A stretch of 64,000 bases of DNA from Phoebastria nigripes (lineage: Eukaryota; Chordata; Aves; Procellariiformes; Diomedeidae). The position numbers and the translations under genes were made by a program. Location: NCBI GenBank assembly GCA_035582835.1, contig JAYKAV010003061.1:1-64000 (forward strand). The letters are read 5' to 3'. This document shows positions 24,089 through 35,890 of this stretch, one piece after another. The notes beneath the pieces are model-generated. The model worked only from the letters and a program-made list of their open reading frames with translations, searched no databases and was not told the origin of the DNA. Each line of letters opens with the position of its first letter. Position 1 is the first letter of the stretch.

Positions 24089-24690
24089 TGTATTGGGTTT
24101 ACGTGGCAAGGTTTTGGTAGCGGGGGGCTGCAGGGTTGGCCTCTGTGAGAAGAGACAAGGGCTGCCCCCATATCAGACATGGCTGGTTCCAGCCAGCTCC
24201 AAAACAGACCCATCACAGGGCACAGCTGAGACCATCAGCAATGGTGCCTCTGTGGTAACATATTTAAGAAAGGGTAAAAAACACGTGCATCAGTCGTGAG
24301 AGAAAGGAGTGAGAAAAACATGAGAGAAACAGCCCTGCAGTTAGCAAGACTGGTGGAGAAGGAAGGGAGGAGGTGCTCTAGGCACCAGAGCAGAGATTCC
24401 CCTGCAGCCTGTGGAGAAGACCATGGTGGAGCTGGTTGTCCACCTGCAGCCCATGGAGGTCCACGCCGGAGCAGCTATACACCCTGCAGCCATGCTACAA
24501 CAGGTGGACATGCCCTGAAGGAAGCTGCAGCCCATGGAGAGCCCATGCAGGAGCAGGTTTCTGGCAGGATCTGCAGCCCGTGGGGGACCCACACTGGAGC
24601 AGTCTGTCCCTGAACAGCTGTACCCCATGAAAAGGACCCAGGCTGGAGCAGTTCTTAGAGTTGCAGCTGTAATCTCTTCTGGAGGCAAAG
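24089..24690 (+). mobile_element. Truncated ERV LTR, second family
   Basis: It begins TGTATTGGGTTTACGTGGC and carries a TATA-like TATTTAA at 24261-24267. It then has a tandem array of degenerate repeats of about 40 bp built on 'tgcagccc(g/a)tgg' and 'ctggagcag' (about 24400-24660). I recognise it as a common avian ERV LTR type. The 3' part with the poly(A) site is missing; similarity fades near 24670-24690. It is unrelated to the LTRs at 125 and 35042 and has the opposite orientation. Confidence 0.75.
24400..24660 (+). repeat. Minisatellite-like array in LTR
   Basis: At least six degenerate units of 35-50 bp, each with 'tgcagcccatgg'-like and 'cactggagcag'-like blocks. The array is a normal part of this LTR family. 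Confidence 0.65.
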
Positions 24691-26430
24691 TCAGCACAAC
24701 ATCAAACCCCAGACTGCTAAAAGAGCACTATGGGCTAAAAAGGAAAATTTTTACACCTCTCTGTTGCAGAAAATCCTCACTTGCATCTGCTTTTCCTTTA
24801 TAGCAAGTGAAAAACTGCTTTACTGCTTAAACGTAATTTGGGCATGGTTCCCTACCTTGTTAAAGTACAAAAGGTAGGTCTTGTTCTACAGCTGTGCCTT
24901 ACAATGACTGTACATGAAGTCCCCATATTATGTATATGGAAATATTTCCATAGGCTATCAATGTGCAGCCTATGGAAAAGGTTCAGGCAATTAAATTGGC
25001 CTGGATGACCCAGCAGGCTGGACATGAAAAAGAAAACAGTAAACAAATACATTCCGAGTGCTGTCTATTAAAAAAGAGTCATGAACACCATAAATGACAC
25101 TAATGGAAATATTACTGGCCTATCACCTTATGCTAACACATTGTCTAATTAGAAATACAAAACAACCCTGTTTAACTATTATTTAACAAAAAATGAGTTA
25201 CATGAACCAGTCTGAGCCTTCTAGTTAGTGTAATCACAATCTATGTTATTTTTCTCATTCTTCTTATACAAACTATAAGAACATTTAAGAATAAAGTTCA
25301 TTATTTTTCATTTCAGCTACTTCAGTTACAATGTGTTCTTGAGTAGCTAAAATCTGCCCGGGAAAGCCTGAAGAAGGAGAAAGACATCTGCAGAGGCAGG
25401 CTTTGTTTCTCGTCTTGTACCTATTTCTACAGGGCTCAGCAGTGTCTGCACCAGGGCTGTTCTGTGGTTCCACCCTCATGAGGACTGGGTGCACCAATGA
25501 TAGAAGTGACTGAGCCTGGAGCTGCCACACTGCTGTGAACGTGTCGGATGAGCTGGGTTTTGGGGACAGCTTTTCAAGCATATCACACTTTCAGACAGCT
25601 TTCATGTGCTCAGCATCAAGCTCTTTGCATACTGGCCCAAGTGGCCAAAAAGGCCAGAGAGGTCAGAATCCAGAGTCTTGTACATCTTAAGAATTTGCTT
25701 CTTTTCTGATGCTGAAATGGGATCTAAGCCCCTTCAAAACTGTCTATGTACCAACTATGTCCCCTGGGTAAGCTCTTCAGAACAGACTCTCCATAGTGCT
25801 TAGGCTTGTGAGCTGTGGTGAGCACTGGTCAGTCAAGGTCTTTTTCAAATGTACCTTCCTCTCCAGCATTCTTCTGCTTAAAAATGCCTTAAAAGTTGCT
25901 TCAATTTACCAGTGCATTGGAATCCTAGGATTCTTCCACGAAAGTATGTCAGGAAAGAAAATAATTTTAAAGAACAACAAACAAACTAGCAAGGAAGACA
26001 TGGGGCATGTAGGACTGAATGAGGAACATTCCCTGGGGTGAAAGGTCCATGTGACTGTTTTCTGCCTGTCATCCATCAGTAATGGAGGATCTCCAAAAGA
26101 GTACTGCCTACTCCTCCAGATTTCAGGTCTAGGCAAGGAAAAAGCAGCAATTCACAGGATTTCTGAAGGGAATGTAGAGCTTCCCTATGTTATAGAATTT
26201 ATTATTACAGGATACTCTCTGGAGACGACTGCTACAAGTGAAAAAAAAGGTGTGAAATCTCCAGATTGAAGGATCCTAACCATTAACACCTCATATATAT
26301 GCTTTTAGGCTGTTTCTAGTCATTCACTACAAAGATGTGAAAAATCCCCCCCATGCTGTTTGCACTGTGACATTGTAAAGATCCATACGGCATTGGTGAC
26401 ATACTGACATATGTTGTGGCATATGTTGTG
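24691..26430. other. Intergenic, no recognised feature
   Basis: Unique AT-rich sequence with no gene or repeat family recognised. Confidence 0.55.
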
Positions 26431-27010
26431 AAAACATGCGAGCCGGAGTCCTCCCCTAAGGAGTAAGAGGATGGAGAGGCGTGGAAGAACGTGCGTCTCC
26501 AGGCATGACGGATGCCTTCTCCTGCTTGAGTGTTTGTGTTTCTGGCAGATGTTTCTCTGAGTCTGTGGCATCTTTTTGAGATCTTCAAACCTCTTTTCTG
26601 CTCTTCCCCTCTGCTCTGATCCTTTTGTGAAGGAGCTTGCCAAGGAGGTTACCGTGGCTCACTCCTCTCCCCAGCACCCAGAGGATGGGGACTCCCCTCT
26701 TCCCCGCTCTGTTCTCCCTCTGATACTTTTCTGTCTCTTTTCTGTTCTCTCCACTGTGCTTCCCTGTGTCTCCCTGTCCCTCTTTTCGGAGGCTGGAACG
26801 TGTTGCTGCCTCCCAGGCAGCTGCTTTCCCTTTGGGGGACAGGAAGGGGGGAAAGGCATGCAGCAAGGAGGGAGGGGTGTAGGCAAGGGAGCCACGGGAC
26901 GACAGTGTCGGGCGGGATGGGGTGAGGGCTTTGTCCACATGCGGAGCGCCAAAATTCAAAGCTGTCTTTGCAAAACAAGGCCCTAAACGCCACCCGCAAG
27001 CTGAGGACTC
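26430..27010. other. GC- and pyrimidine-rich islet
   Basis: Locally GC-rich DNA with a long CT-rich stretch on the plus strand. Overlapping frames stay open for about 100-136 codons on both strands, as such composition allows. I recognise no protein. It could be an exon of a non-coding RNA or a degraded element. Confidence 0.3.
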
Positions 27011-30000
27011 TCATACCCCAAAGAGGATTTTCAGTACCATGTCCTCTGGGTGTACACAGAAGTATCTACAATTTCTTACCAGCCCAAAGGTAACAGATGA
27101 AAACACTTAAGAAAGCCTGGAAAGTGGACTGAAATACAAAATGCAAAACAGGGGAAAATTAAAACCTTCGAGTGCTGCTTGTACAATTTTCTTGTGACTA
27201 TTATTTTCTGAAACAGGCTTTTCAGAACACACTTTGTTTTTCTGTATGGGCTGAGACCGCGATTCTCATTTTGTTGGTGTTCTGTGTTTGGACTTCCTAA
27301 CATTAAGAAATGTACGTATGTCACACATCTGGCATATAATAGGTTCATTGTTGTTAATTGACAAATTCAATTTGTTTAAAGCTATATTTTTTCATGAGGC
27401 AAAAGGAAGCAAAGTTTGCATTTTAAAACTAGCTTTTGGACAATGTTTTAACAATAGGCATGTCCAGAAAATGTATAATAATTCACATCAATGTTGGAAA
27501 TTTGACTATTCCATCTCTCATTGTGAATCTCTCATAGATGTATATAGTTAATTTTGTTGCCTGATATTTTCCCCAGCTCTAGTGTTATCTTGTTTCCAAA
27601 ACATCATTTTTTACATGCAAAAACAGAGAGTGAGATGTCTGGGAATATTTTTCAGAGGTGGAATTTATTTTTCCTCTGTCAACTTTTTTACTTCAGTTTC
27701 AGGTTTTGGTTTTTTTGTCTGCCACAACATCTCTTCACACAGCTCGAGTTTACCTACTGTGGTGAGGAACACCCTAGAAAAGCTTGAGACTGGTTTGTAT
27801 CCATAGGCCAACCGCTCTGTGGGAGTGATCTCACTCTGCGCTTCCTGTTATTTCATTGTCAGTTTTCCAAGCTCAGGTTTTCAAAGGATCAGAGAATTGG
27901 CAGACACAACATTTGAGAGAAGATGATAGAATATTAAGTGCACTCACTTTTCATCAGGTACATTTCCTGCAGTAATCATTCTTGAACCCAAAGAGGCCTA
28001 TCACTGAAAACACCCATCACTAGAAAACCCTCAGCTTCAATGTGACAACTAAATAGTCATTCCAACTTTTGTCTAGATTTTCTCAGAGGCATGCTTGCTC
28101 TATTGTTACCTTGTCGTCCCTGGCTGACTGAAAAATCCTCTCCATCCTCTTCACTCTCTGAGAATGATGGGAAATTCATCTACTTTAGAAACTCCTGCCA
28201 CCTTCTCAAACTTCCTCTATTTTTACCTATTGCCTCCTCGCCCGTCTTCCCTGGTTTCAAGCTGTTGTTGTTCCACTCTTGTCCGACTGACTCAGCTGTG
28301 TGCTGTTTCTACGGTTCCCTGCTTTTAAAATCACTTTTCTGAGCCCATCAGCTACATTGCCTTCTATTTTCTAGTCCCTTCTCACAAACCTGTTTGATAG
28401 TTTGTCCTTCCAGACAATTATGCACACGTTAGGGCCGTCCGGCCACACTCATCCCTTGGTTCTGGGCTTTCCTCAGCTCACTGCTGAATTTCCTCCTCCT
28501 CCTGTTTTTCTAGTCTTAAACCCAGAATACCTTTGAATAGGGATTACCTGTAAACATATGATTAAATGTCCATGTAACTAACATCTGCTGATAAAAGGGG
28601 GGGCCGGATCATGGCAAGCATTAGGAAGTTTTCCAGTCTACTGCCCTGTCAGAGAGTCACAGCAATGTGGGGCCTGTTTCAAAGGCAAGCAGAGTCAGAG
28701 GAAGCCACACCGATTTCTGGGAGCTTTTGGGTTAGATGGTCCCTGAGGTGCGACGTGTCATTGTAAGGCAATAAAGTAATAGATCTGTATACGTAAAACA
28801 TTGATTAAGTTACCTGTCATTTTTATAACTCTGCAAGCACATGAACAGGAAATGCGTAATGTACGTGGGTTCTCGAAATGTCACTGTCAGAAAAGACTGG
28901 AAGGAACAGGTTTACATGAGGCAGGTACAGTGTAGACTTAGATGTTTGACACAGTCTTTCCAAANTCACTCTGAAGTGGGATTTAAAATACCAGAAGTAA
29001 ATATGCTTTTACACAGGACTAGGCAACTACATATTCTGTTAATTGGTCTACGTCTGAATTAATGAATAAAAACTTTGTTCTTCCTCTTTTTCCCTGGAGA
29101 AACTCAGAGAATGACATCAAGATCTGAAGAACGAAGCTTTCAGGGCTTAAGTGAGGAGCCCTCTCTCTTACGTTTTTTAAATGTAACTTTTCAGGGGCTG
29201 ATTATATTATATTGAAAGAGAAAAATCATTACTGGGAGCTGTAGCAGTGCAAAAGCTCATTGAGGAGTTGATGACATGGTAACCACAAGAGTGACTCTCA
29301 AGTGGCTTGCCACACTATGAAATCCTGAGAGGCTGAATGTGTGTCACTACCCTCATTGGCAGTGCGGTTCATGGATTGGTGGCTTTTGTCAGGCTTTAAG
29401 AAGAAATACTTGTCCCTCTTCCCTCTAATGTGAGCTGTAGATATGATTCCCACAGGTCAATTCAGTCTTGTTACTGTAGTTTGCTTTTGCCGTTTCTGCC
29501 TTTATTTTTAATTCTGTTTGCCAAGGAACCCGAGTGACCTGCTCGCATTTAGGCAAGGATCAGAAAACTACCGCATGTAATATCCATGGTGCTTTTGACT
29601 GTAGAAAAAACATGTCAATTGAATGTTCCTTCCAGAATCATCGGTAAAAAGAAAGTTAATAATATTGATACAAATAGTTTCCTTCAGGCATCAGACCTCT
29701 CAAATGCAGTAGCACATCTAGTGTCTGTTTCATGTTATCTGCTGGTACAGGTTGACCTCACTGCACTGGCCACATTCAGTAGGTATTTGCGAGGTTTTCT
29801 TCATAATCACAAGTATTATACAAGTCTTCTGCAAGCTCTGGGTTAAGTTGCCACCTATCAGACAGTCTCAAATATTTAGAAAGGTAGGAAACAGCTATGG
29901 GTAATATTAAAAGAAAAACAGCATGAAAAGCATGTGAAACATACAGATACTTGTCACTTGGACAGCTTAATTTTGCTCCTCTTGTGATACACTGATAATT

Positions 30001-30060
30001 TGGGCAGCGGGGAGAAAAGAAAATGGCAACAAATGGGATAACTGCCATTCAGCTTTATAT
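27011..30060. other. Intergenic, no recognised feature
   Basis: No coding, RNA or repeat-family signal recognised. There is a 7-G run near 28600 but nothing around it that I can interpret. Confidence 0.55.
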
Positions 30061-30069
30061 CTTACCAAG

Positions 30070-30345
30070 AGAGAATAACAGGGGAGGGTGCGGGGAGAAG
30101 GGAAACCCATGTGAGCTGTAGCATAAGGAAAGGACTAAAGTTAGAACCAGAGGATGGGGAAAGAAATACAAACAGAAGAGAGAGGTGGGGAGTCAAGAAA
30201 GAGAGACTAGTGAGAGGGAGAAACAGAAAGGGATAAAAGAAATGAAGGGAGAGAAAATAAGTGGGGAGTGGGAATGGAGAAAGAGGTGAGTGGAAGAAAC
30301 AAAGTGGTTGGAGTGAGAGAAAGGTTGAAGAATGAGTAAGAGCAT
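30070..30345 (+). repeat. Purine-rich (GA) low-complexity tract
   Basis: About 275 bp that is overwhelmingly A and G on the plus strand. The opposite strand therefore stays open for 173 codons (30062-30583), rich in Ser, Leu and Phe; that frame is an artefact of composition. Confidence 0.85.
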
Positions 30346-31189
30346 TAAATTGATAGGACCAGGATGATGAAGTGGAAATAAAAATCAGAGAAGAAACTAT
30401 AAGGACATTAAGTAACTCAAAACCCCAGGAAAACAAATGCAAGCTCCAATTACACAAATGGATTTTTTCCCTATGCATTAATCCTCTTGCTGTGGTTATA
30501 TTTCTCTGTGAGGAAAAAAAGTGACAAAAGGATAGCAGACGGTCCAGATTAAGAAAACCTTGGGCCAATCCTGGCCTACACAAAGTGGGAGAAAAATCTT
30601 CAATCTCTTGCTATGGACAATCCATAGATCCAGTTCTCAGTCCTTGTAAGAAGGCCAGAAGGAGCTGCTTGTCTCAGGGTATCAGGGGAATCTTTCTAAA
30701 TGGGTAACTGGGAAATACAGCAAAAAGATTCAGACTGGATGCCCTGCCCTTCAGTCAGGGGAGAATTTGGTTCAGGTCAGTTAAAGCATTTCTTTGGCAT
30801 ACTTCAACAATCTATTAAAACTGCCACTATAACTATCTTGTATTTTGCACACTAGTGAAAAAGACTGGATTTTGTATTTTGAACAGGCTATTTTGATAAT
30901 TTTGAAACTTTTCCAAACATTTTTCAAGCTCAGGAATTTGTTGAAAGGAATGCTTTCCTAGCAACAATTTTTGTTTTGAGAAATTAGCATTTTATGGGAG
31001 AAAAAGGGTGCTTTGACTAATTCCTGGCTCTCTGTACTTAAGGAAAAATATTTCCTTTAAAAAATCTAATGTGATTTGCTGATATCGATGTAGAAGCCTA
31101 TAATCACTGTTTAAAAGCTAAGGCATTGCAACCAAATACTTTTTGTACTTCATGAGTAATGATCCTTTTTACTCACTCTGATTAATACG

Positions 31190-31960
31190 AGAAAGCCATA
31201 AGTAAGTTTATTAATAATCAAATTATCTCCGTTAACGAATCTAATTGTGATTTTTAGTAATGGGAAACATAGATTTAAGCCCTTTGAAAATGCCTTTGCA
31301 GATAGATGAAAGGATGCTGGATATGGGCATTCTCAACCAGAATCGTGCCAAATGTCTTGGCTTGTCACCACGTTCAAAGGCTGTGCTGAACGTTGCACAG
31401 AAAATGGACCTCCAAGTTTCTTTAAAGACTTTATAGAATTTATATGGGAAACCATCCAAGCCAGCTGTTTTTCCATTATTTAGTGAATTAATGGTCTCCT
31501 CAACTAATGATTTTTCTAAGACATCCCTTTGTGTATGTAAGCATGTGGGGCATTTGGAGGCTGTTAAAGAGTCCATTAATGTTTTTTATGTGCATCACAG
31601 TAGTCATTTTCCAAGTATATATCATCACAGACCTGCCTACAGGCTTTATCTTTTTGTTTGCTTAAAGTTATTTCCCTTTATCTTGAATTTAAATGGAACT
31701 TATTTTATTACTGTTGCTTCATTTTCTAAGTGTACATTCCAGATATTTTCCCTTGCCTGTTCTCCATTTTCCAGTGCTGTTCCCTTAAATGCTAATGTAC
31801 AGCATACTCTGCATTGGGGCTGGAGATCATTTTTATCTGTAAAAGCTGTAAAATGGAAGATTTGTCCCTCCACCACTATAATGTGTCCTGAGGTTTGATT
31901 TTTCACAAATCACAATTTGAGATGGATCAATAATAGTTGGCTTTTCTATAACAACTTGCA
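31190..31960 (-). mobile_element. Fossil L1-clade LINE reverse transcriptase fragment
   Basis: On the minus strand, 31576-31241 stays open for 111 codons and contains EETINSLNNGKTAGLDGF followed by KFYKVFKETW. This is the L1-type RT finger block. Further along, GLKSMFP and, after a small frameshift, RFVNGDNLIINKL match the next L1 RT blocks (about 31285-31200). Upstream (31906-31700), TLAFKGTAL and HLENEATVIK resemble the L1 region before the RT. There are several stops and frameshifts, so it is dead. It is not CR1, whose RT has different motifs. Confidence 0.6.
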
Positions 31961-34900
31961 TTTCAGGAACTAAAAGCACTTAAAAAAAGATTAGCAGAGC
32001 CTGAGAAGGCCCTGTAAAGTTTTAGTAATTTTATGGTGTGTTATTTCTCCCACTTGCTGGGCTACGCAAACACGATACTTTGGAACAGAAAGTACCACTG
32101 ACAGCTCCTCATACTTTGGCTGTGGTACTAGGACTGAAGCAGAAGATGCTGACATGGTTGTCCATAGTCCATGCACAACACCCAAGAAGGGGACTGAAAA
32201 GGTTCGTTGGTGGGACTCGTGGGGAGAAGGGGTTGCCAGGATCAGATGCAGGAGCTGAGGATTTTGTATTGGGGTTATTATACAACAGTAGCAGAGTAAG
32301 GGAGAGTAGTTGTAGAAAAAAAGCCTGCCATTTGTTGGAAAGATATTATTTCATCAAAATCCTTTAATTAAACCTTCTTCATTATGTCTGTACTATACCA
32401 ACACAATATCTATGTTGTTTTCTGGTGCTCAGCTCCTTTCACTTATTTTCTTTAGCTGGAACTTTAAGTTACTTGATACTTATAATCAGCTACTTGAGCT
32501 CCGAAGATTATTTGTTATGTGTCATTGCAAAAGATTTCATTGGGTGCTTTCAAATGAGAGCTGATCCACTGATAAAAAAATGGCATGGTTAAAAAAAAAA
32601 AAAAAGGTNGGGGAGAAAAAACCACGTTTTGTTCTGTTTTTTAGTTTAACTCCTTGATTTGAAAACAGCTGATGAAAATATGAGTAACTGGGCCCACAGA
32701 CCCCAGAAACAAAAATGCTTTTTTGAGGGGCTGAGAGGCTTGGGAGATGCAGCTTAAGCCATTTATTTTTTCATGGTCAGATTTCGTTATCCTTGATAAT
32801 TCCAGATCTGGAATAGAAAGCAGCTGAAGAGCAATGTCAGCCCCCATGTATGGCAAATGAAAGGAAACAAATGGCCTTGAGAATAGGAGTGATTACATCT
32901 TGAAATAGGTCTACTGGTGACAGATTAATTCATTTGCATTGCTTTTGAACACTTATGTTTGCTGAGCTGAACTTGGTGATTAGGTTCAGGAAATCCACAC
33001 TTTTGCACCCAAACGTTTTTGCTTCACCCTAACACAAACTATCCATTAACTTCTGTAGCTGAGGTTTCTTGGGCAGTAATTCCTGCAGCCCTTATGCTGA
33101 ACTCATTTTTTCCTGGTTAGCTTACTTGCTTTTGGTACTCATCTGCTCCCGCAGCAAGGCTTCAGGATGCCCCTCAGCCAGATCAAAAAGCAAATCTCCA
33201 ATTATTTCCCGAGGGTCCAGTGTTTATACACTCATTTTCTGCTCTTTCACATACTACTCTAAACAGCCTCTAGTACCGATACTGACATTGTTCACACTGC
33301 ATTATGAGAACTGTAAGACTGATAGCTTGCCCTTTGTGTATGTGTTCTTTTGGCAAACAGGGGGAGCATTCTGGCTGAAGTATAAACATTTTGAAGCAAT
33401 CATGGTGGAGGGGCAGCTCTATTTAATAAACTAGCAAACTGAGGTGGGACTGAGAAATATAGGGATTATTAAACAAATAGCATTCCCCTCCCCAAACAAA
33501 GGGGAAGTTACCTCTTTAGAATACTCCACTGCCCAGGAAAATTCCAGCTTTTGATCACTCTTTGTCCAGTGAAATCCATTTAATAACAAGCCAGGCAAGC
33601 CTCTCTTTGCATGTTGTGGCTGTCTATTCCAAATGGCCGACTGCCAGCAGTTTTGCTGAGAGTGGGAGCCCTCTTCCATCACAGAGAAAGAGAGCAAAAG
33701 CATCAGCAGGACTCAGGGGATCAGAGAACCGAATGGCATTCAGTATTTTCTGTGCAGTTTGAGAGACAGCACAAGTTGTACAAAAACATGATTTGGTTGG
33801 TAACCAGCTTTTGTCCAACAGGCTCTTTTTAAGCTCTAAAAATGTAAAAGATATGCTTATTATTTACAGCTTGTTAAATAAGGGCTTGAACAGCTCCAAT
33901 ATGAGTCAAACTGTCCTTCAAGACAGGAGTGAAAGTGAAGGACCTTACAGATCTTTCTGATGAGGGACTACAACATGCTGGAATACTTTGTGCTATGTGT
34001 TAGCCCCATGTTTGCACTTTGCCCAGTACCAGACTTCAACACAATGTGTTCACAATGCTTCACATTTATTGACCTAGATGTACTTTCCAAGTTCACTTCT
34101 CTTTGCCTGAACAGTAGCAAAACTTCCCACCAGACAGTATACCTGCACATACCTTTACTATAGATTGGGCATTTACTACACTGTTGACATAAATCTTCTT
34201 CCTGTTCACCAGCTAAAACCTCGCCCAGCCTCACTGTCGCTCTCAAGCTGAGCTAGCTTGCTATCTAGGCTAGATGCTAAACCCTGAGCCAGGTTTTGGG
34301 CTCAGCTTCATAAGTCATCCACTTTGCAGTGAGGTTGCAGCCTGTGTCAGTCAGCTGTGGGTAGGTCTCCGGTGCCTCCCATTTCATGCCCAAAGAAGAA
34401 ACATGCTCTTTTATGAGTCAGCATGGAGGAACCACAGAACCTCTGAGTTTATTAAGGCATCAGGACATGTCTGCCTTTACATCTGGGTGACAAACACCAG
34501 CTACCACCGTGCCAGCGAGGGCTCACTGTTCACACCTGGGTTAGGCCGACCTGCAGGTCAAACTGAAGTAGAAAAAAATCTGGCTTGACTCTGCAGTGAG
34601 GACACTCCACTTGACATTAAAGCCTAGAGTTCCCAAGTCTGCTCTCAGTTTAGTACCCTCCACGCAGCTCTGTGTAACAGTAGTGAGCTCTCAATCCTTT
34701 CCATTGCCAGAGAAAACCCTTACAGAAGGAGTCAAGTACCTTGACTCCCCTGCAGTCATTACTTGAAAATTATTGTAATCAACATCATTAAAGTCTTTGA
34801 AAACAACATGCCACTCTTGTACACTCATATTGCAAGTATTTATGAGCAAAACTTGACGATTTCTATATAATTAACAGAAAAAGCAGGATTTAAATACAAT

Positions 34901-35041
34901 CACTCAAGGTGAGTAATGTCAGACAGTTTAAAGTTTATATTTCTCATAACTCATGCTGTTACTAGTGTACTCAGCTCAGTAATAACAGAGACATTTCATC
35001 CCTTTAATATCATATATTAATGTGTTCCACTGAATTATTAT
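31961..35041. other. Intergenic, no recognised feature except an A15 run
   Basis: It contains a run of 15 A at 32591-32605 next to an N call. Nothing else is recognised. Confidence 0.55.
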
Positions 35042-35610
35042 CATGTGGGTTAACCCCAGTAGGCAGCTAAGTACCACACAGCCACTCGCTCACTTCCCCC
35101 CCTCATCCCCAGTGGGCTGGGGGAGGAGCAAAGGAAGAGTAAAAGCAAAAAAACTCGTGGGTCCAGATAAAAATTGTTCCATAGGTGAAGGAGAAGTGAA
35201 AGAAGAAAGAAAGAAAGAAAACGAAACAAAACAAGTGGTGCAAAAGCAATCATTCACCACCTCCCACTGGTAGACTGATGCCCAGCCCATTCCCGAGCAA
35301 AACATGGCTAACCTCCCTAAACCCCCTCCTCTCTGTTTCATTGCTGAGCGTGACGTTATATGATGTGGAATATTTCTTTGGTTAGTTTGGCTCATCTGCC
35401 TGGTTGTGTCCCCTCCCAATCACTTGCCCACCCCCAGCCTCCTCACTGGGGTGGCAGAGGGAGAAACAGATGAGGCCTGGATGCTGTGCAAACACTGTTG
35501 AGCAATAACTAAAACNTCAGTGTGTTATCAGCATTGTTTTGGCCACAAATCTAAAACACAGCACCATACAAGCTGCTATGAGAAAATTAACTCCATCCCA
35601 GCCAGACTCA
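35042..35610 (-). mobile_element. ERV LTR, same family as 125-692
   Basis: It shares with the first LTR the 'gggttaaccc' edge, 'aactcgtgggt', the promoter-proximal block (TGACGTTA in place of TGACGTCA) and the 'ttaactccatcccagccag' end. It has a (GAAA)n expansion at 35204-35221 and an N at 35516. No PBS follows the left edge, which abuts unrelated DNA, so it looks like a solo LTR. Its outer edge near 35610 is uncertain. Confidence 0.75.
35204..35221 (+). repeat. (GAAA)n microsatellite in LTR
   Basis: Four to five GAAA units within the U5-side part of the LTR. Confidence 0.85.
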
Positions 35611-35890
35611 GTACTGTTGGTTTTGTCAATAATCTCCAGCATGTATTTCCTTGACTGGGTTTCCATAGCTGGAGCCATTCGAAAGGCAAATGCCATCACC
35701 CTTTCCGTGACTAAGGCAAACGGATAGCAGTATAAACCTGCTTTGGTCCCCCCAGAAGTCACGGCACAAGTCCTGCTTCAGTAGCCACAAGACTGAGCCC
35801 TTGCACAGTAAAATCCGTACCATGGTCGCTTAGGGCTACTAACAGTACCACAGAGGGTGAGGGGTAGGAGTGCACCAAATGAACCCTCAG
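35611..35890 (-). other. Unassigned sequence adjoining the second LTR
   Basis: Higher GC than the surroundings, with an open minus-strand frame running into the LTR (35762-35517). It could be a remnant of ERV internal sequence, but I see no polypurine tract at the LTR edge, so this is unproven. Confidence 0.25.

Noticed and set aside
24296..24697. Open frames of 90-118 codons on both strands
   Set aside because: They lie inside the LTR minisatellite array and reflect its periodic composition.
26576..26986. Open frames of 97-136 codons on both strands
   Set aside because: Frames open on both strands at once in a GC-rich, pyrimidine-biased stretch; no protein family recognised.
30062..30583. 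173-codon minus-strand open frame
   Set aside because: It is explained by the pyrimidine-rich strand of a GA tract. The product is low-complexity Ser/Leu/Phe with no domain.
125..35610. LTRs at 125-692 and 35042-35610 as the two ends of one provirus
   Set aside because: The PBS of the first LTR faces left, away from the second, and a cellular gene lies between them.
35611..35890. Possible integrase-like fragment in the minus strand
   Set aside because: Only a short chance resemblance; stops interrupt the frame and no adjacent retroviral motifs were seen.
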